Below, one piece after another: positions 12,422 to 21,160 of a DNA stretch of 64,000 nt; within the stretch, counting starts at the first letter, position 1, and each line of letters starts with the position of its first letter. Made by a program: the position numbers and the translations under genes. Origin of the DNA: Glandiceps talaboti (Eukaryota > Hemichordata > Enteropneusta > Spengelidae); NCBI RefSeq assembly GCF_964340395.1, contig NC_135557.1, positions 3,791,216-3,855,215 on the forward strand, given 5' to 3'. Under the pieces are notes generated by a model, which saw only the letters and a list, made by a program, of their open reading frames with translations, had not been told where the DNA came from and did not search any database.

Positions 12422-14094
12422 ATGTATGTATGTATGTATGTATGTATGTATGTATGTATGCGTACGTACGTGCATATATACACATATACTACATATCCAT
12501 ATCTCTTTATAGGTGATGACGAGTACTCAGATGATGGTGCAATAGAACTAACCACAATACATAATTTGGACGCCTCAAAGGACGACAGGGGTAATTAATC
12601 TTCATTACATTTTCTAAGATATCATTTTAGTTTTAAATATGAAAAGACGACATTACAAGGAGATGAATGCATCCTGATACCACTATGGTATGCCAAGATA
12701 CCTATTAAGTACAATATCACAATTTCTTCCACATCTCAATATGGTCAATTTATGGAAATTGTTTATATTGATAACTTTATGTTAATAGTATACGTAGAGT
12801 ATGGACTTATTTATTGTAATTGAGGGTTTTTTTTAAAAAGCTAAATTAAAAAAGTTCCATCCTCTTGTTAAATAAACGAAGATCAGTCCAACTACAGAGA
12901 ATACACACTTCATGAGGAGAGACTAGAACTTGAGGAGATAGATACGAGTTTGATATGAAATGACAAGACCTTGCTCCCAATGAGATTGAATTTAAGCTGT
13001 TTATTTCTACGTTTCGGTTCTGCACAAAGGAACTTTGTCAGAAATTTAAAAATGATTAAAATATGAGTGGATAATAAATAAAATATAACATAACTGGAAA
13101 AGTTCTACCTCAGTCAAAAAACTGCTGTGTTCAGCGCTAGCAGTAAAAGTTCTCTTATCTAGGATATAAAACAACATAACCCTCCCGAACTCGTTGACTA
13201 TCTATTAGTTGTACAATCTCAGCCTGCCAAATGATCAGCTTGGATCATTACAATGTATGTTAGGGACAGTATGGCCACTTTACATGCAAATTGTGAAAAA
13301 GAACAAATTTTCGAACCCCAATAGAACTAAACGTATCTTGAAAAAGATAACATCCAGGTGTTACAGCAGAGACTGGGGTGTTTGATTAGCTAGCTTTGCA
13401 ACTAAAACCCTGACATGTATGATAAGCCAGGCTTGTAATAATCAATTAATCAATTGTTTTGGATACACTTTCAGGTAAGGAACCTGGAGGTGGTACCAGA
13501 GGACCACCAAATGGACCAAGGAGAAGTGACTGTGATCGAAAGATGTCGATTGACATAACAGCTAAGAAAACCCTAGCCCCAACTCCAGAAATGAATCGTC
13601 GCATGAGGGTGTATCGAACTGACATCAAGATGGAACCGACGTTCAAACCAGACTCTACAAGCATGGCCATGTCGGCTACCAGATGGGCCAAGAAACAGGA
13701 TTCATTGGAGAGTACGAGTCCATCCACTAGCCCTAGTATTGCAGTTTCAGACTGCCATGACAACTTACCCAGACGACTGGACTACTTAGAAGCTAGGCTC
13801 GAATCTTTTGAGGCTAATATCACTAGGACAACAGGACTTATCTTAGATATTCTTACCAATCAACAGCAGCAGTGCCAAAGCACGCGGCCAAAAACGAACT
13901 CTTGTCAACAACGCGTTGCAGTGAACGTAGAAACATGTTCGAATACCGACTCTAGAGGGAGTCTGTCTAAAACAAACGGTGTGCTAGACACGCCAAGCAC
14001 ATCCACCAACTCGTTGGCGGGTCTTGCACATCTTTATGCGTCGCAGACTAGCATTGATGGTTATACGTTATTAGATCAAGAAAGTACTGCGTGA
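3001..14094 (+). CDS. ERG-type (KCNH) voltage-gated K+ channel, 3' part, eight exons
   Basis: Exons 3001-3117, 4652-5054, 5444-5643, 6770-7022, 9572-9765, 12202-12250, 12513-12590 and 13475-14094 join to 1914 nt (637 residues plus stop). Every intron has GT..AG ends and the phases agree. Residues 1-39 cover the S2-S3 linker and S3; 46-64 the S4 sensor with repeated Arg; 75-97 S5; 149-153 the filter TVGFG; then S6, C-linker, a cyclic-nucleotide-binding-homology domain to about 389, a low-complexity tail, and a coiled coil near 531-562. Wording such as YSG, FHQIP, TNGMDMN and RALTYCDLH matches ERG rather than EAG or ELK. The family forms plasma-membrane tetramers that conduct repolarising K+ current. 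The PAS/eag domain, S1 and S2 are not in the window, so the gene starts upstream. No exon is frameshifted. KCNH2, 6 and 7 arose within vertebrates, so I give no symbol. Confidence 0.96.
3312..3390. repeat. (ACA)n/(ATA)n trinucleotide repeat
   Basis: An imperfect run of aac and aat triplets interrupted by a short ggcagcagc segment near 3367-3375. Confidence 0.95.
3580..3800. repeat. (TCTG)n and CT-rich compound microsatellite
   Basis: TCTG runs at about 3582-3612 and 3716-3752 flank and adjoin imperfect ttct and ctct sequence that ends near 3798. Confidence 0.95.
3814..3854. repeat. (AT)n microsatellite
   Basis: About 40 bp of uninterrupted alternating AT. Confidence 0.97.
4652..5054 (+). 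CDS. ERG exon: S4, S5, pore loop, start of S6
   Basis: The acceptor is ..caaacag at 4645-4651 and the donor is GTGAGG at 5055. The exon is 403 nt, entering in phase 0 and leaving in phase 1. S4 reads [17 protein letters not shown]5 carries the ERG hallmark CTFALIAHW, and a turret with an N-glycosylation-like NQT precedes the filter TVGFG at 4979-4993. The residue matching human ERG1 Ser620 is Thr here (4967-4969), while Ser631 is kept in GNVSAN. Translation past the donor runs into intron sequence. Confidence 0.96.
5444..5643 (+). CDS. ERG exon: end of S6 and C-linker
   Basis: The acceptor is ttttacag at 5436-5443 and the donor is GTAAGC at 5644. The exon is 200 nt, entering in phase 1 and leaving in phase 0. 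With the previous exon it restores [17 protein letters not shown]. The S6 aromatics matching human ERG1 Tyr652 and Phe656, which line the drug-binding cavity, are both present. The C-linker follows with [13 protein letters not shown] and ends FTNGMDMNE. Confidence 0.96.
5644..6769 (+). other. ERG intron, mostly a degenerate short-period repeat
   Basis: The intron between the C-linker and CNB-domain exons. From about 6145 to 6660 it consists largely of diverged copies of a motif like agttctcgttcaatgacgtg. The first 500 bp show nothing I recognise. Confidence 0.75.
6145..6660. repeat. Degenerate ~20-25-bp repeat (TTCTCGTTCAATGA-like)
   Basis: Recurrent motifs ctctcgttcaatgac, gagttctcgtacattcga, tttctcgttcatgacgaatt, attctcgctcaatgacg, agttctcgtttaata and later more decayed versions. 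Spacing is irregular at about 20-35 bp. Confidence 0.7.
6770..7022 (+). CDS. ERG exon: C-linker and first half of the CNB-homology domain
   Basis: The acceptor is atcgtttag at 6761-6769 and the donor is GTATGA at 7023. The exon is 253 nt, entering in phase 0 and leaving in phase 1. It reads [20 protein letters not shown], then a beta-roll start with [20 protein letters not shown]. This matches the ERG CNB-homology domain, which in this family does not bind cyclic nucleotides with useful affinity. Confidence 0.96.
7023..9571 (+). other. ERG intron with a SINE insertion
   Basis: A 2.5-kb intron inside the CNB-homology domain. Apart from the SINE at 7681-7912 and a G-rich tract at 7430-7480 it is AT-rich sequence with no recognised feature. 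Confidence 0.8.
7681..7912 (+). mobile_element. tRNA-derived SINE, + orientation
   Basis: The 5' part reads attgtcggtggccaagtgat, with an A-box-like ggccaagtg resembling the tRNA-Leu/Ser class. A B-box-like gggttcaaac follows about 55 bp later. Next come a shared central region (gtaagaagaatgtcgttcag ... ccgaacaacgcagg ... gtttcctcctgcattaacac) and a tail of taagtaag type. The same layout recurs at 45003-45222 and 60081-60250 on the other strand. It may belong to a known animal SINE superfamily with a conserved central domain, but I cannot confirm which. Confidence 0.8.
9572..9765 (+). CDS. ERG exon: second half of the CNB-homology domain
   Basis: The acceptor is aatacatag at 9563-9571 and the donor is GTAAGT at 9766. 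The exon is 194 nt, entering in phase 1 and leaving in phase 0. It reads [32 protein letters not shown] and ends in SLSVDLRD. The last stretch corresponds to the 'intrinsic ligand' strand, Phe-Asn-Leu in human ERG1 and Val-Asp-Leu here. Confidence 0.95.
9766..12201 (+). other. ERG intron with an (AT)n tract
   Basis: A 2.4-kb intron between the CNB-homology domain and the C-terminal tail. It contains a 50-bp AT microsatellite at 10977-11026 and otherwise no recognised feature. Confidence 0.8.
10977..11026. repeat. (AT)n microsatellite
   Basis: Fifty bases of alternating TA/AT without interruption. Confidence 0.97.
12202..12250 (+). CDS. ERG micro-exon after the CNB-homology domain
   Basis: A 49-nt exon with acceptor ctttcctag ending at 12201 and donor GTAAGT at 12251. 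It enters in phase 0 and leaves in phase 1. It encodes [17 protein letters not shown], a basic stretch at the place where ERG proteins turn from the CNB-homology domain to the disordered tail. The donor is followed within about ten bases by a long TATG microsatellite. Confidence 0.85.
12260..12470. repeat. (TATG)n/(TG)n microsatellite filling a small ERG intron
   Basis: TTTG, TATG and TG repeats cover most of the 262-bp intron 12251-12512, beginning within ten bases of the donor. Open frames of MYVC or TYIH type across it are artefacts. Confidence 0.97.
12513..12590 (+). CDS. ERG exon: acidic linker of the C-terminal tail
   Basis: A 78-nt exon with acceptor ctttatag ending at 12512 and donor GTAATT at 12591. 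It is in phase 1 at both ends. It encodes [18 protein letters not shown] and continues to KDDRG, an acidic spacer. The phases fit both neighbours, which is the main reason to accept so short an exon. It lies on the far side of the TATG microsatellite intron. Confidence 0.83.
12591..13474 (+). other. Last ERG intron
   Basis: Phase-1 intron of 884 bp ending in the acceptor ttttggatacactttcag. I see no other feature in it. Confidence 0.8.
13475..14094 (+). CDS. ERG terminal exon: tail, coiled coil, stop
   Basis: The acceptor tttcag ends at 13474, entry is in phase 1, and the stop TGA is at 14092-14094. The 206 residues begin with a Gly/Pro-rich stretch, then a Ser/Thr-rich region, then [19 protein letters not shown], a heptad-like helix from about residue 531. 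That matches the C-terminal tetramerising coiled coil of ERG. A polar, Gln-rich and Ser/Thr-rich tail ends DQESTA. The tail beyond the coiled coil is poorly conserved between species. Confidence 0.92.
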
Positions 14095-14531
14095 ATACTT
14101 TCATGTGATGCAGACATCACTTCGATTTCACTGTAGAATTTTGAAGATTTTTTTTCTCGTTTGATGAACTCATCCTTGCCATATTTAGTTACTGTCCTGG
14201 GACCAGTACAGTACTGAACATATCAGACTTCAATATATGGCCGTTGGCGGCGCTACTGCAAGATCGTCCTTGGCAATAATGAGAATTTTCGTCCACGATA
14301 CTTCAAAAGCTTGTTTGCTCGTCCGAGCACCTCTTGTATATGTCGGATGTCACAAGCCTCAATTTGAATATTCGAGAGCAACTTCTTTCATGGATGGTAT
14401 AAAATTCTATGCAATCACTTTTCCACATATATAAATTTCAAAAGTTAAACCTTCAAATATGGTCAACAAAAAAAACAAAACCGCCGTTATTATTTCCCGT
14501 TGAACCCAATGTAATCAAAATCTGATGTAGG

Positions 14532-14589
<58 letters not shown>

Positions 14590-14657
14590 CTCTCTCTCCT
14601 CCCCCCTCTCTCTCTCCTCCCCCCTCTCTCTCTCCCTCCCTCCCTCCCTCCCTCCCT

Positions 14658-14745
<88 letters not shown>

Positions 14746-15750
14746 ATAAAGCAATTGAGCCATATTGCCGACATCAGAGTTTAATTAGATGACGTTGATC
14801 CTACTAAATGACCCACAAGGCAGCTTCAAGTAGTATATAGCCATCTACAATCGCTCTTATCGAGCCACAAAAGATAAAAAATTAAGTCAACTATATTTCA
14901 AGCAGGAGATCTTCTGTACCTATTTGAGTTGTAGATACAACATTCAAAGATTGTGATCGTCTAAGCTATAGCATGTTTATATTTGCGCTTTGGTTGATAA
15001 CATTTTCAATATTTCGTCTTGTTTTGACTACGACTTTCCATCACGAAGGCAACTTTGGTGATTCTATGCAGATACAGTTGGACATCAAACTATGTGTACA
15101 GATTTTTTTTAAATTTATTTATTCTATTCATTTATTTTTGTACGTTTGTTAATATAATTCAAATTATGAATATTGATTGTTTTTGTAAAATAGATTTTCC
15201 ACTTTTAATAACTGTATCCCATGGATACATACTGTTTGCTTCTAGTTGAAAAATAACCACACGTGACTTATTGGAATAATTTCCCATCTCTCTCATACAA
15301 ACACACACACTCATTCACTCGTTGGCACTGATGTACGAATACATTCACCCTAGGTATGGCAAGAAACTAACCATTTTGGCTCAACTAAACTTTTATTGTA
15401 TTTAAAGTAGTATTTGTATATTTGCATTAAAACACACTGGCACAATCTTTTACAAGATTTGATTGTAAATATTCAACACGAATAAAGTTTAAGGTTTTGT
15501 GAAAATCACCAAGAATTAAATTTAGTCCTAGATACCATAAATCTTATTTGGTAACACTTTTGATTGCGTGTACAATTTCTCAAATTCAATAAAATAAAAT
15601 AGTTCGAAAACGATTTTTCTATACTTGTAATGCCATCAACTTGAATTTTTCTATTTTATCAATAAATCGACACCTCGGTTATCATAGCAACGATTAGCGA
15701 CTATATGCAGTGTACCAAAATGTAGTGTGTATAACATGTCATGTGACTAT
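14095..15750 (+). other. Probable ERG 3' untranslated region and flank
   Basis: AT-rich sequence after the stop codon. Candidate AATAAA signals lie at 15481-15486 and in the run near 15588-15600, with another (caataaatcg) near 15660. The true cleavage site cannot be told from sequence alone. It contains the CT microsatellite at 14540-14742. Confidence 0.5.
14540..14742. repeat. (CT)n/(CCCT)n microsatellite
   Basis: About 200 bp of polypyrimidine: two long CT runs around a central TCCC/TCC segment at 14600-14665. The strand asymmetry could favour triplex (H-DNA) structures. Confidence 0.96.
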
Positions 15751-15752
15751 TT

Positions 15753-15965
15753 TACGAGTAACACTGAAGTAAAGCACTTTCACTATGTACTTCACTCGTT
15801 TATAGCATTCATTCTGCAACGATCGCGAGTAACACTGAAGTAAAGCACGTTCTCTATGTACTACACTCAGTTATAGCATTCATTCTATAACGATCGCGAG
15901 TAACACTGAAGTAAAGCACTTTCTCTATGTGCTACACTCAGTTATAGCATTCATATCAAGTGTAA
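15753..15965. repeat. Three-copy ~72-bp array, arm 1 of an inverted pair
   Basis: Copies begin gagtaacactgaagtaaagc at about 15755, 15826 and 15897 and run through ctcagttatagcattcat. In reverse complement the unit aligns to the array at 16045-16275. Confidence 0.85.
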
Positions 15966-16044
15966 CGTATACTCTTTCAATTGGTTTATCTACCAGCCCA
16001 GCATGTAGCTTTTCTAATGTGGTCAATTAGCAAATGAAACGGTA

Positions 16045-16275
16045 TACCTTGATATGGATGCTATAAATGATTGTGGTACATACAGAAAGGCTTTACTTTG
16101 GTGTTATGTGTTATACTTGATATGGATGCTATAAAAGATTGTGGTACGTACATACAGAAAATGCTTTACTTTGGTGTTATGGGTTGTATTAGCAAATGAA
16201 ACGGTATACTTTTACTCTTGATATGGATGCTATAAATGTTTGTAATATAACATGCTTTACTTTGGTATTATGGGA
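16045..16275. repeat. Three-copy ~80-bp array, arm 2 of the inverted pair
   Basis: Copies begin cttgatatggatgctataaa at about 16049, 16113 and 16216 and end in gctttactttggtgttat. Each is recognisably the reverse complement of the units at 15753-15965, with roughly three-quarters identity by eye. Confidence 0.8.
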
Positions 16276-16279
16276 TGTA

Positions 16280-17870
16280 TAATGACACTTGTTTACAAAG
16301 TGATGAAGACTAGATGTGTTTACAACAAATTGTAATACTCCGTACTACAGCAGGTTACAGGTTAACGTTCACTGGCCCTATTTGATACAATCATACACAG
16401 AAAACAATGACAAACTGTACATTCTACACTTTAAGATAACAAGATCACAGTGTCTTGCTACATTTAGTCTGAATGAAATAAACCAATATTAAATTTACTG
16501 CAATTAGATGCAGACACGCAGGCGTCAATGTTCTGCATGGTGATTGTTGTTTGTTCATTTCATGATCAGTCAAAATGTAGCAAGAAACTATACTCATTCA
16601 ATCTTGCTACAGCTTGCATTATTTATTATTTATTTTCTGCATGATTGATTGTATCAAACAGAGAGTGAAAAGTAATCTGTAACATGCTGTATTTTGGCTT
16701 GGGGTTTATTTATTTCCTTTTTACAAAGTCTTCATTGTGAAAAATTCGTGAAGACAGTGTTATGATAAAATGCTTGTTATCGTGTAAATTAGGTACCACA
16801 TTTTAAAAACTTTTTCACCTGCTTCGCACTGGATGAAGAAGAAGTTGGCCCCAAATCATGACAGTAATGTAATAGAGTGTCAGAGAGTTTTTCCTCAAAC
16901 TATCACATCGATGTTTTCCATTTACGTGACTGCAAATGTTTCCTTGTCACAGAAATCTGTATTCCAACAGCAAACCATGTGATTTCATTGCTTCTCTACT
17001 CCTTGCCGTCTTTGTTTCACTCTTCAATAGCATGCCATAGTCGACTTAACAAAATTGCATAATTTATGCTGTAGAATCTAAATTCGTGTGAAATGCATGT
17101 GATATAGTGATCCTTTGTCTAATCACATCAGACTTAACTGATAAACAATGCTATTCTTTCACAGTGCAGCTTCTAATGAAAACATATTACATATGGACTT
17201 GATGATTTTATTGTTTACAATTGTTTATTTTTTTTAACTGATAATCAACATATCAACTTAACTACTTCTCAATCACCACTGTGCATGGCACCAATGTAGT
17301 TATTTCTTTTTGCATTAGAAATTGTTTTGGGGTGTGTATTAAATGTTACATGAGGGCAACACCAAGTGAACATCATTTCACTGATCGAGTTGTAAAGGTT
17401 TTTTGTTAAAGTTACAAAAAAGATGTCAATATATTTTCTTGTGTTTAGAGGTCCTTAACTCAAACCCAGGTTCTCAAACTAGTGTTTTCTTATCATTGAT
17501 ACAGATTATATATATGATTATTGTTTTGTTCTGGGCCAAGGGATTTCTAAAATTCAAACACAACAACAGTTTTAGTTCACCACTATATTTTAATCCTAAT
17601 CTGAACCTAGCATCTATCACTGATTATCAAATATCTTAGTCTGCTCACATCACGATCAGTAATTTTCCTTCGACATTACACTAACTGCTTGTAATGTTAT
17701 CACGAGCAACTAATCAATTTAGCCACGTCCCACAATGGCAGTTATCAGCATGTCTGTGTGTTGATATTTACATAATATTCACTGTATGTGCTCTATGTCA
17801 CTCTTGTGCTAATCTCAATGATAACACATTTACATAGTGACTTCATTTGATTTAATATAGTCAATTAGGC
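16280..17870. other. AT-rich stretch without recognised features
   Basis: I see no convincing exon, RNA gene or repeat in this 1.6 kb. Short open frames lack splice context or family resemblance. Confidence 0.5.
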
Positions 17871-17904
17871 TGATGTACGTTATCACTCCCCATTGCGACC
17901 AATC

Positions 17905-17960
17905 AGTTTGATATCGTTCTTATTTCAAACCAATCAGTTTCAGCGTATATAATTTTCAAA
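17905..17960 (+). promoter_or_regulatory. Possible CCAAT/TATA core promoter
   Basis: Two accaatcag (CCAAT-box-like) motifs lie about 40 bp apart, followed about 15 bp after the second by gtatataatt. An initiator-like ttgatcagttg lies about 25 bp further on. The spacing suits a + strand core promoter. An upstream gttattcc-type context is not diagnostic. Confidence 0.35.
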
Positions 17961-18081
17961 CAACAAACATTGATCAGTTGCCGTTGATAGCATTATTAGA
18001 GGTCAGAGAGACAGTGAAACCAAATCACAGCTCATGATGTAAACAGCCTACAGATATCTTAACTTGCATGTCAGAACATGA

Positions 18082-18342
18082 GCTATTAGTCTGAATGTTC
18101 CTGTTACAATAGCTGAATATGATAAACTCACAGAACAAAATAGAGACTTCTTGATTTCGAGTTTAAATACTACTAATGTAAGAGTAACATTGGAGAAGGG
18201 TACTTACAAACTATTAAACACACATAGAGAGGGCACACCAAGGAAACAATCACGACGATCAATTCACTGTTTCCAAGAATTCAATGTATGCAAAGACAAA
18301 ATTTACCCTACGCACAATGCGGATCGTCAGTATTTATGCTAA
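18082..18342 (+). CDS. Possible orphan exon or small ORF
   Basis: An open frame of 86 codons runs from after the TGA at 18079-18081 to the TAA at 18340-18342. It has no early ATG: the first start-like codon is TTG at 18151. The text looks protein-like (TIAEYDKLTEQNRDFLISSL, then a basic segment KQSRRSIHCF) but I recognise no family. It lies about 140 bp after a CCAAT/TATA-like promoter. It could be a terminal exon using the acceptor ..gttacaatag near 18110, or chance. Confidence 0.25.
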   Translation, partial: AISLNVPVTIAEYDKLTEQNRDFLISSLNTTNVRVTLEKGTYKLLNTHREGTPRKQSRRSIHCFQEFNVCKDKIYPTHNADRQYLC

Positions 18343-18837
18343 TTACACTATGCAAATATATAATATTTAAATTTATTATGCAATTCTCGTTACCTGAAGT
18401 GTAGGAGCATCATACAAATTAATGATCATTCGATTTGTTGGTCGACACCATGATTTTATTATTCATTCGTAAAACCTAGATAATGAGTATATGAGAATAA
18501 GTACAACTTATTGTTGTATTTCGACCTTCTACTATGAAATTTAACTATTACAGTTACTGAGATATAACTATTACAGTTACTGAGATTTAACTATTACAGG
18601 TACTGTACTGAGAATTAACCCTTCTTTAATGTTTAATGAAACTACTGTGAACCTAGATATTTTCGATGTTGTGATATATAGCTCTCTCAAAAACTAATTT
18701 TTACTAATTACTAGACTGGTACATTGTGTATATCCAAGACAGCATTTTAGTCACTATTTTTGTGTGTGTGCATTTTTTCCAAGTGGAAATAAATCTTTAG
18801 CAAAAACTTCCAGGTTTCCAGTAATCATTGGCCTCAG
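18343..18837. other. AT-rich stretch; short 'actattacagttactgaga' duplication
   Basis: Three near-identical copies of taactattacagttactgag occur at 18540-18610. Nothing else is recognisable. Confidence 0.6.
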
Positions 18838-19010
18838 ATCTGATAGTGAACTATATAACCCGATTGGCGTCTGATAGTGCACTATATAACCCGATTGGCG
18901 TCTGATAGTGCACTATATAACCCGATTGGCCTCTGATAGTGCACTATATAACCTGATTGGCCTCTGATAGTGCACTATATAACCTGATTGGCCTCTAATA
19001 GTGCATTATC
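18838..19010. repeat. ~31-bp minisatellite, about 5.5 copies
   Basis: The unit is tctgatagtgcactatataa followed by cc(c/t)gattggc(g/c). The first copy (gtgaac) and the last (ctaatagtgcattatc) are diverged. Confidence 0.93.
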
Positions 19011-19444
19011 AGAGTCAATAATGTAAGGGCTAGATGCTATACATTATACATACCATCTAACTTACTCAGCAATTGTATCCTTGATAGATTTCACATATAT
19101 AGACTTTGTAGTCACTATAGACAAGATTGAGAGTGGACAGACACATAACAGATACATTGATTGACAATTTCAACAGGATTGCATAATTCTTGGACACAAG
19201 ATATAGAGAATCAGTTTTATAGTACATTATAGACATTGTAGACATTATAGACATTATAGGCATACCAATGTGTGAATCAGACACATTTATTTAAGATTTG
19301 TATCTATGTGTGAATTTTTATATTTCAATTGTACATATTATTATTAGATGGAACATTTAAATTGCAGAATAAACAAATATTGAATTAGTAGTTTGTGATG
19401 TTGTGTACAACGCTTTCCTCGTATTTTACTCTTTTGTTTTTAAA

Positions 19445-19712
19445 TTACACAACATAACAATGTAACCCAACATAACAATGTAACCCAACATAACAATGTA
19501 ACCCAACATAACAATGTTACATAACATAACAATGTTACACAACATAACAATGTAACCCAACATAACAATGTTACACAACATAACAATGTAACCCAACATA
19601 ACAATGTAACACAACATAACAATGTTACACAAAATAACAATGTAACCCAACATAACAATGTTACAAACATAACAATGTAAACCAACATAACAATGTAACA
19701 CAACATAACAGC
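19445..19712. repeat. ~18-bp minisatellite (ACATAACAATGTAACCCA)
   Basis: About 15 tandem copies alternating between aacataacaatgtaaccc and ataacaatgttacacaac types. Open frames rich in Met/Leu/Cys/Val on the minus strand are artefacts of the unit. Confidence 0.95.
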
Positions 19713-19734
19713 ACCGCACAATGTAATTTATCAT

Positions 19735-20705
19735 TTTATCTAGTACCAGATTTAAACTGAATGCCTTCTGTAAGGGTATAGTCTTGCAATTTCATGATTT
19801 ATGCCAAATTTAGCTCCATATCTGTGATTCGTCAAGTCCCAATGAAGGTTAGTTGTCAAAAATGTTGTTGAAATGCCCAACTCGCCTCCTATTCTCAGCA
19901 CAGGAAAGCTTGCCATCCTTAATTGACTTCACTCAGCTTTCGTGATCCCCTACATCCCCGGGATATGGCATGTGCGTGTTGAACTTCCTTCTGTCCCACC
20001 ACGAGTTTACACATTCCTTTAAATCATTATGGGAAAATTGTCAACAAAAGATTTTGTTGAGTGGCACGCCCTCACAGTACACTAATTATATAGACTGAGG
20101 TCAATGTACAGGTCACCATTATTGATACATTGTCACGAAATTTTCTTCGTAGGCTAGGCGAGGCTTGGTCTATTTTCCATATTTTGACCACACACATTTG
20201 GGTATAAATTATAGATTATTACACTTGATAAATATATGTGAGAGTGTATTTATATCCTGAGATACAAAGCTAGATAAATGATTATGTACAAGCCTTGCAA
20301 CAAACAGCAGTAGTTTGTTATCGAGAGAAATCGGAAAAGAACACGGTAAAAAGGAGACGGTTCGAGGTCAATATAGTAACTTCCTAAACTGCTAATCAAA
20401 AATATAAAAAGACACGATTTCTCTTTATTCATCTGCGCATTAGTGTGTGAAATTTGAAAATGATAAGTCCTTGACGAAATTGAAATGATGATAAATATTT
20501 CACCTGTTTGTGAACTCCGCTCTCATTGTAAACCTATTTTAAGGCAAAGAAAACAATTGTTTTCTGGTGAGTTTGAATCACTTAAAAACCCTGCCTCGGT
20601 CTTCTTTTTTCCTCATGTTTGTCCAGCCAATGCAGAGTGCAGATCAAAGGTAAACACAAAATAAGGTTGGCACGAAACCCCTGAAAACAGAGTCTTTCTC
20701 AGTGT
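19735..20705. other. Unannotated stretch
   Basis: Nothing supportable as a gene or repeat was seen here. Confidence 0.5.
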
Positions 20706-20707
20706 AG

Positions 20708-20948
20708 AGCACGAGTATAAAGTTGGCGTCGGATTCAGATTCAGGTAGTGTCATATTGATCGTCAGATAGCCTCAGATCCGAATACACCCGACGGCAGTG
20801 AAGCAGAATCCTTCCCTGTAGTCTCAATGGTATTTTGAGTCCGGAGTCCGGGTGTCTTCGGATCTGAGGCCATCTGACGCTCAATATAACGTTCAAGATA
20901 ATGCTACCTGAATCTGAATCTGAATCTGACGCCAACTTTATACTCGTT
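20708..20948. mobile_element. Foldback element (~240 bp, arms ~95 bp)
   Basis: The left end cgagtataaagttggcgtcg and the right end mirror each other over about 95 bp. They share gattcagattcaggtag and, further in, cctcagatccgaa(t/g)acaccc. The loop is about 50 bp. A target duplication is not evident. I infer a MITE-like foldback element. Confidence 0.7.
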
Positions 20949-20949
20949 C

Positions 20950-21095
20950 GATCGATTAATTACTCACATTGGTCATTAATATTCATCGGATTATTACCAA
21001 AACCTAATCAGTTCTGGCCATTACCCTACGAAACATGTCTGTCAAATTTTGTTTGAATTGATGCAGCCGTCTGTTCGGAAATGGTGACTGATACA

Positions 21096-21160
<65 letters not shown>

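Noticed and set aside
14490-14774. Arg/Glu repeat open frame on the minus strand
   Set aside because: Direct translation of the CT microsatellite.
19426-19734. Met/Leu/Val/Cys-rich membrane-like open frame on the minus strand
   Set aside because: Translation of the 18-bp minisatellite; hydrophobicity is a by-product of the unit.
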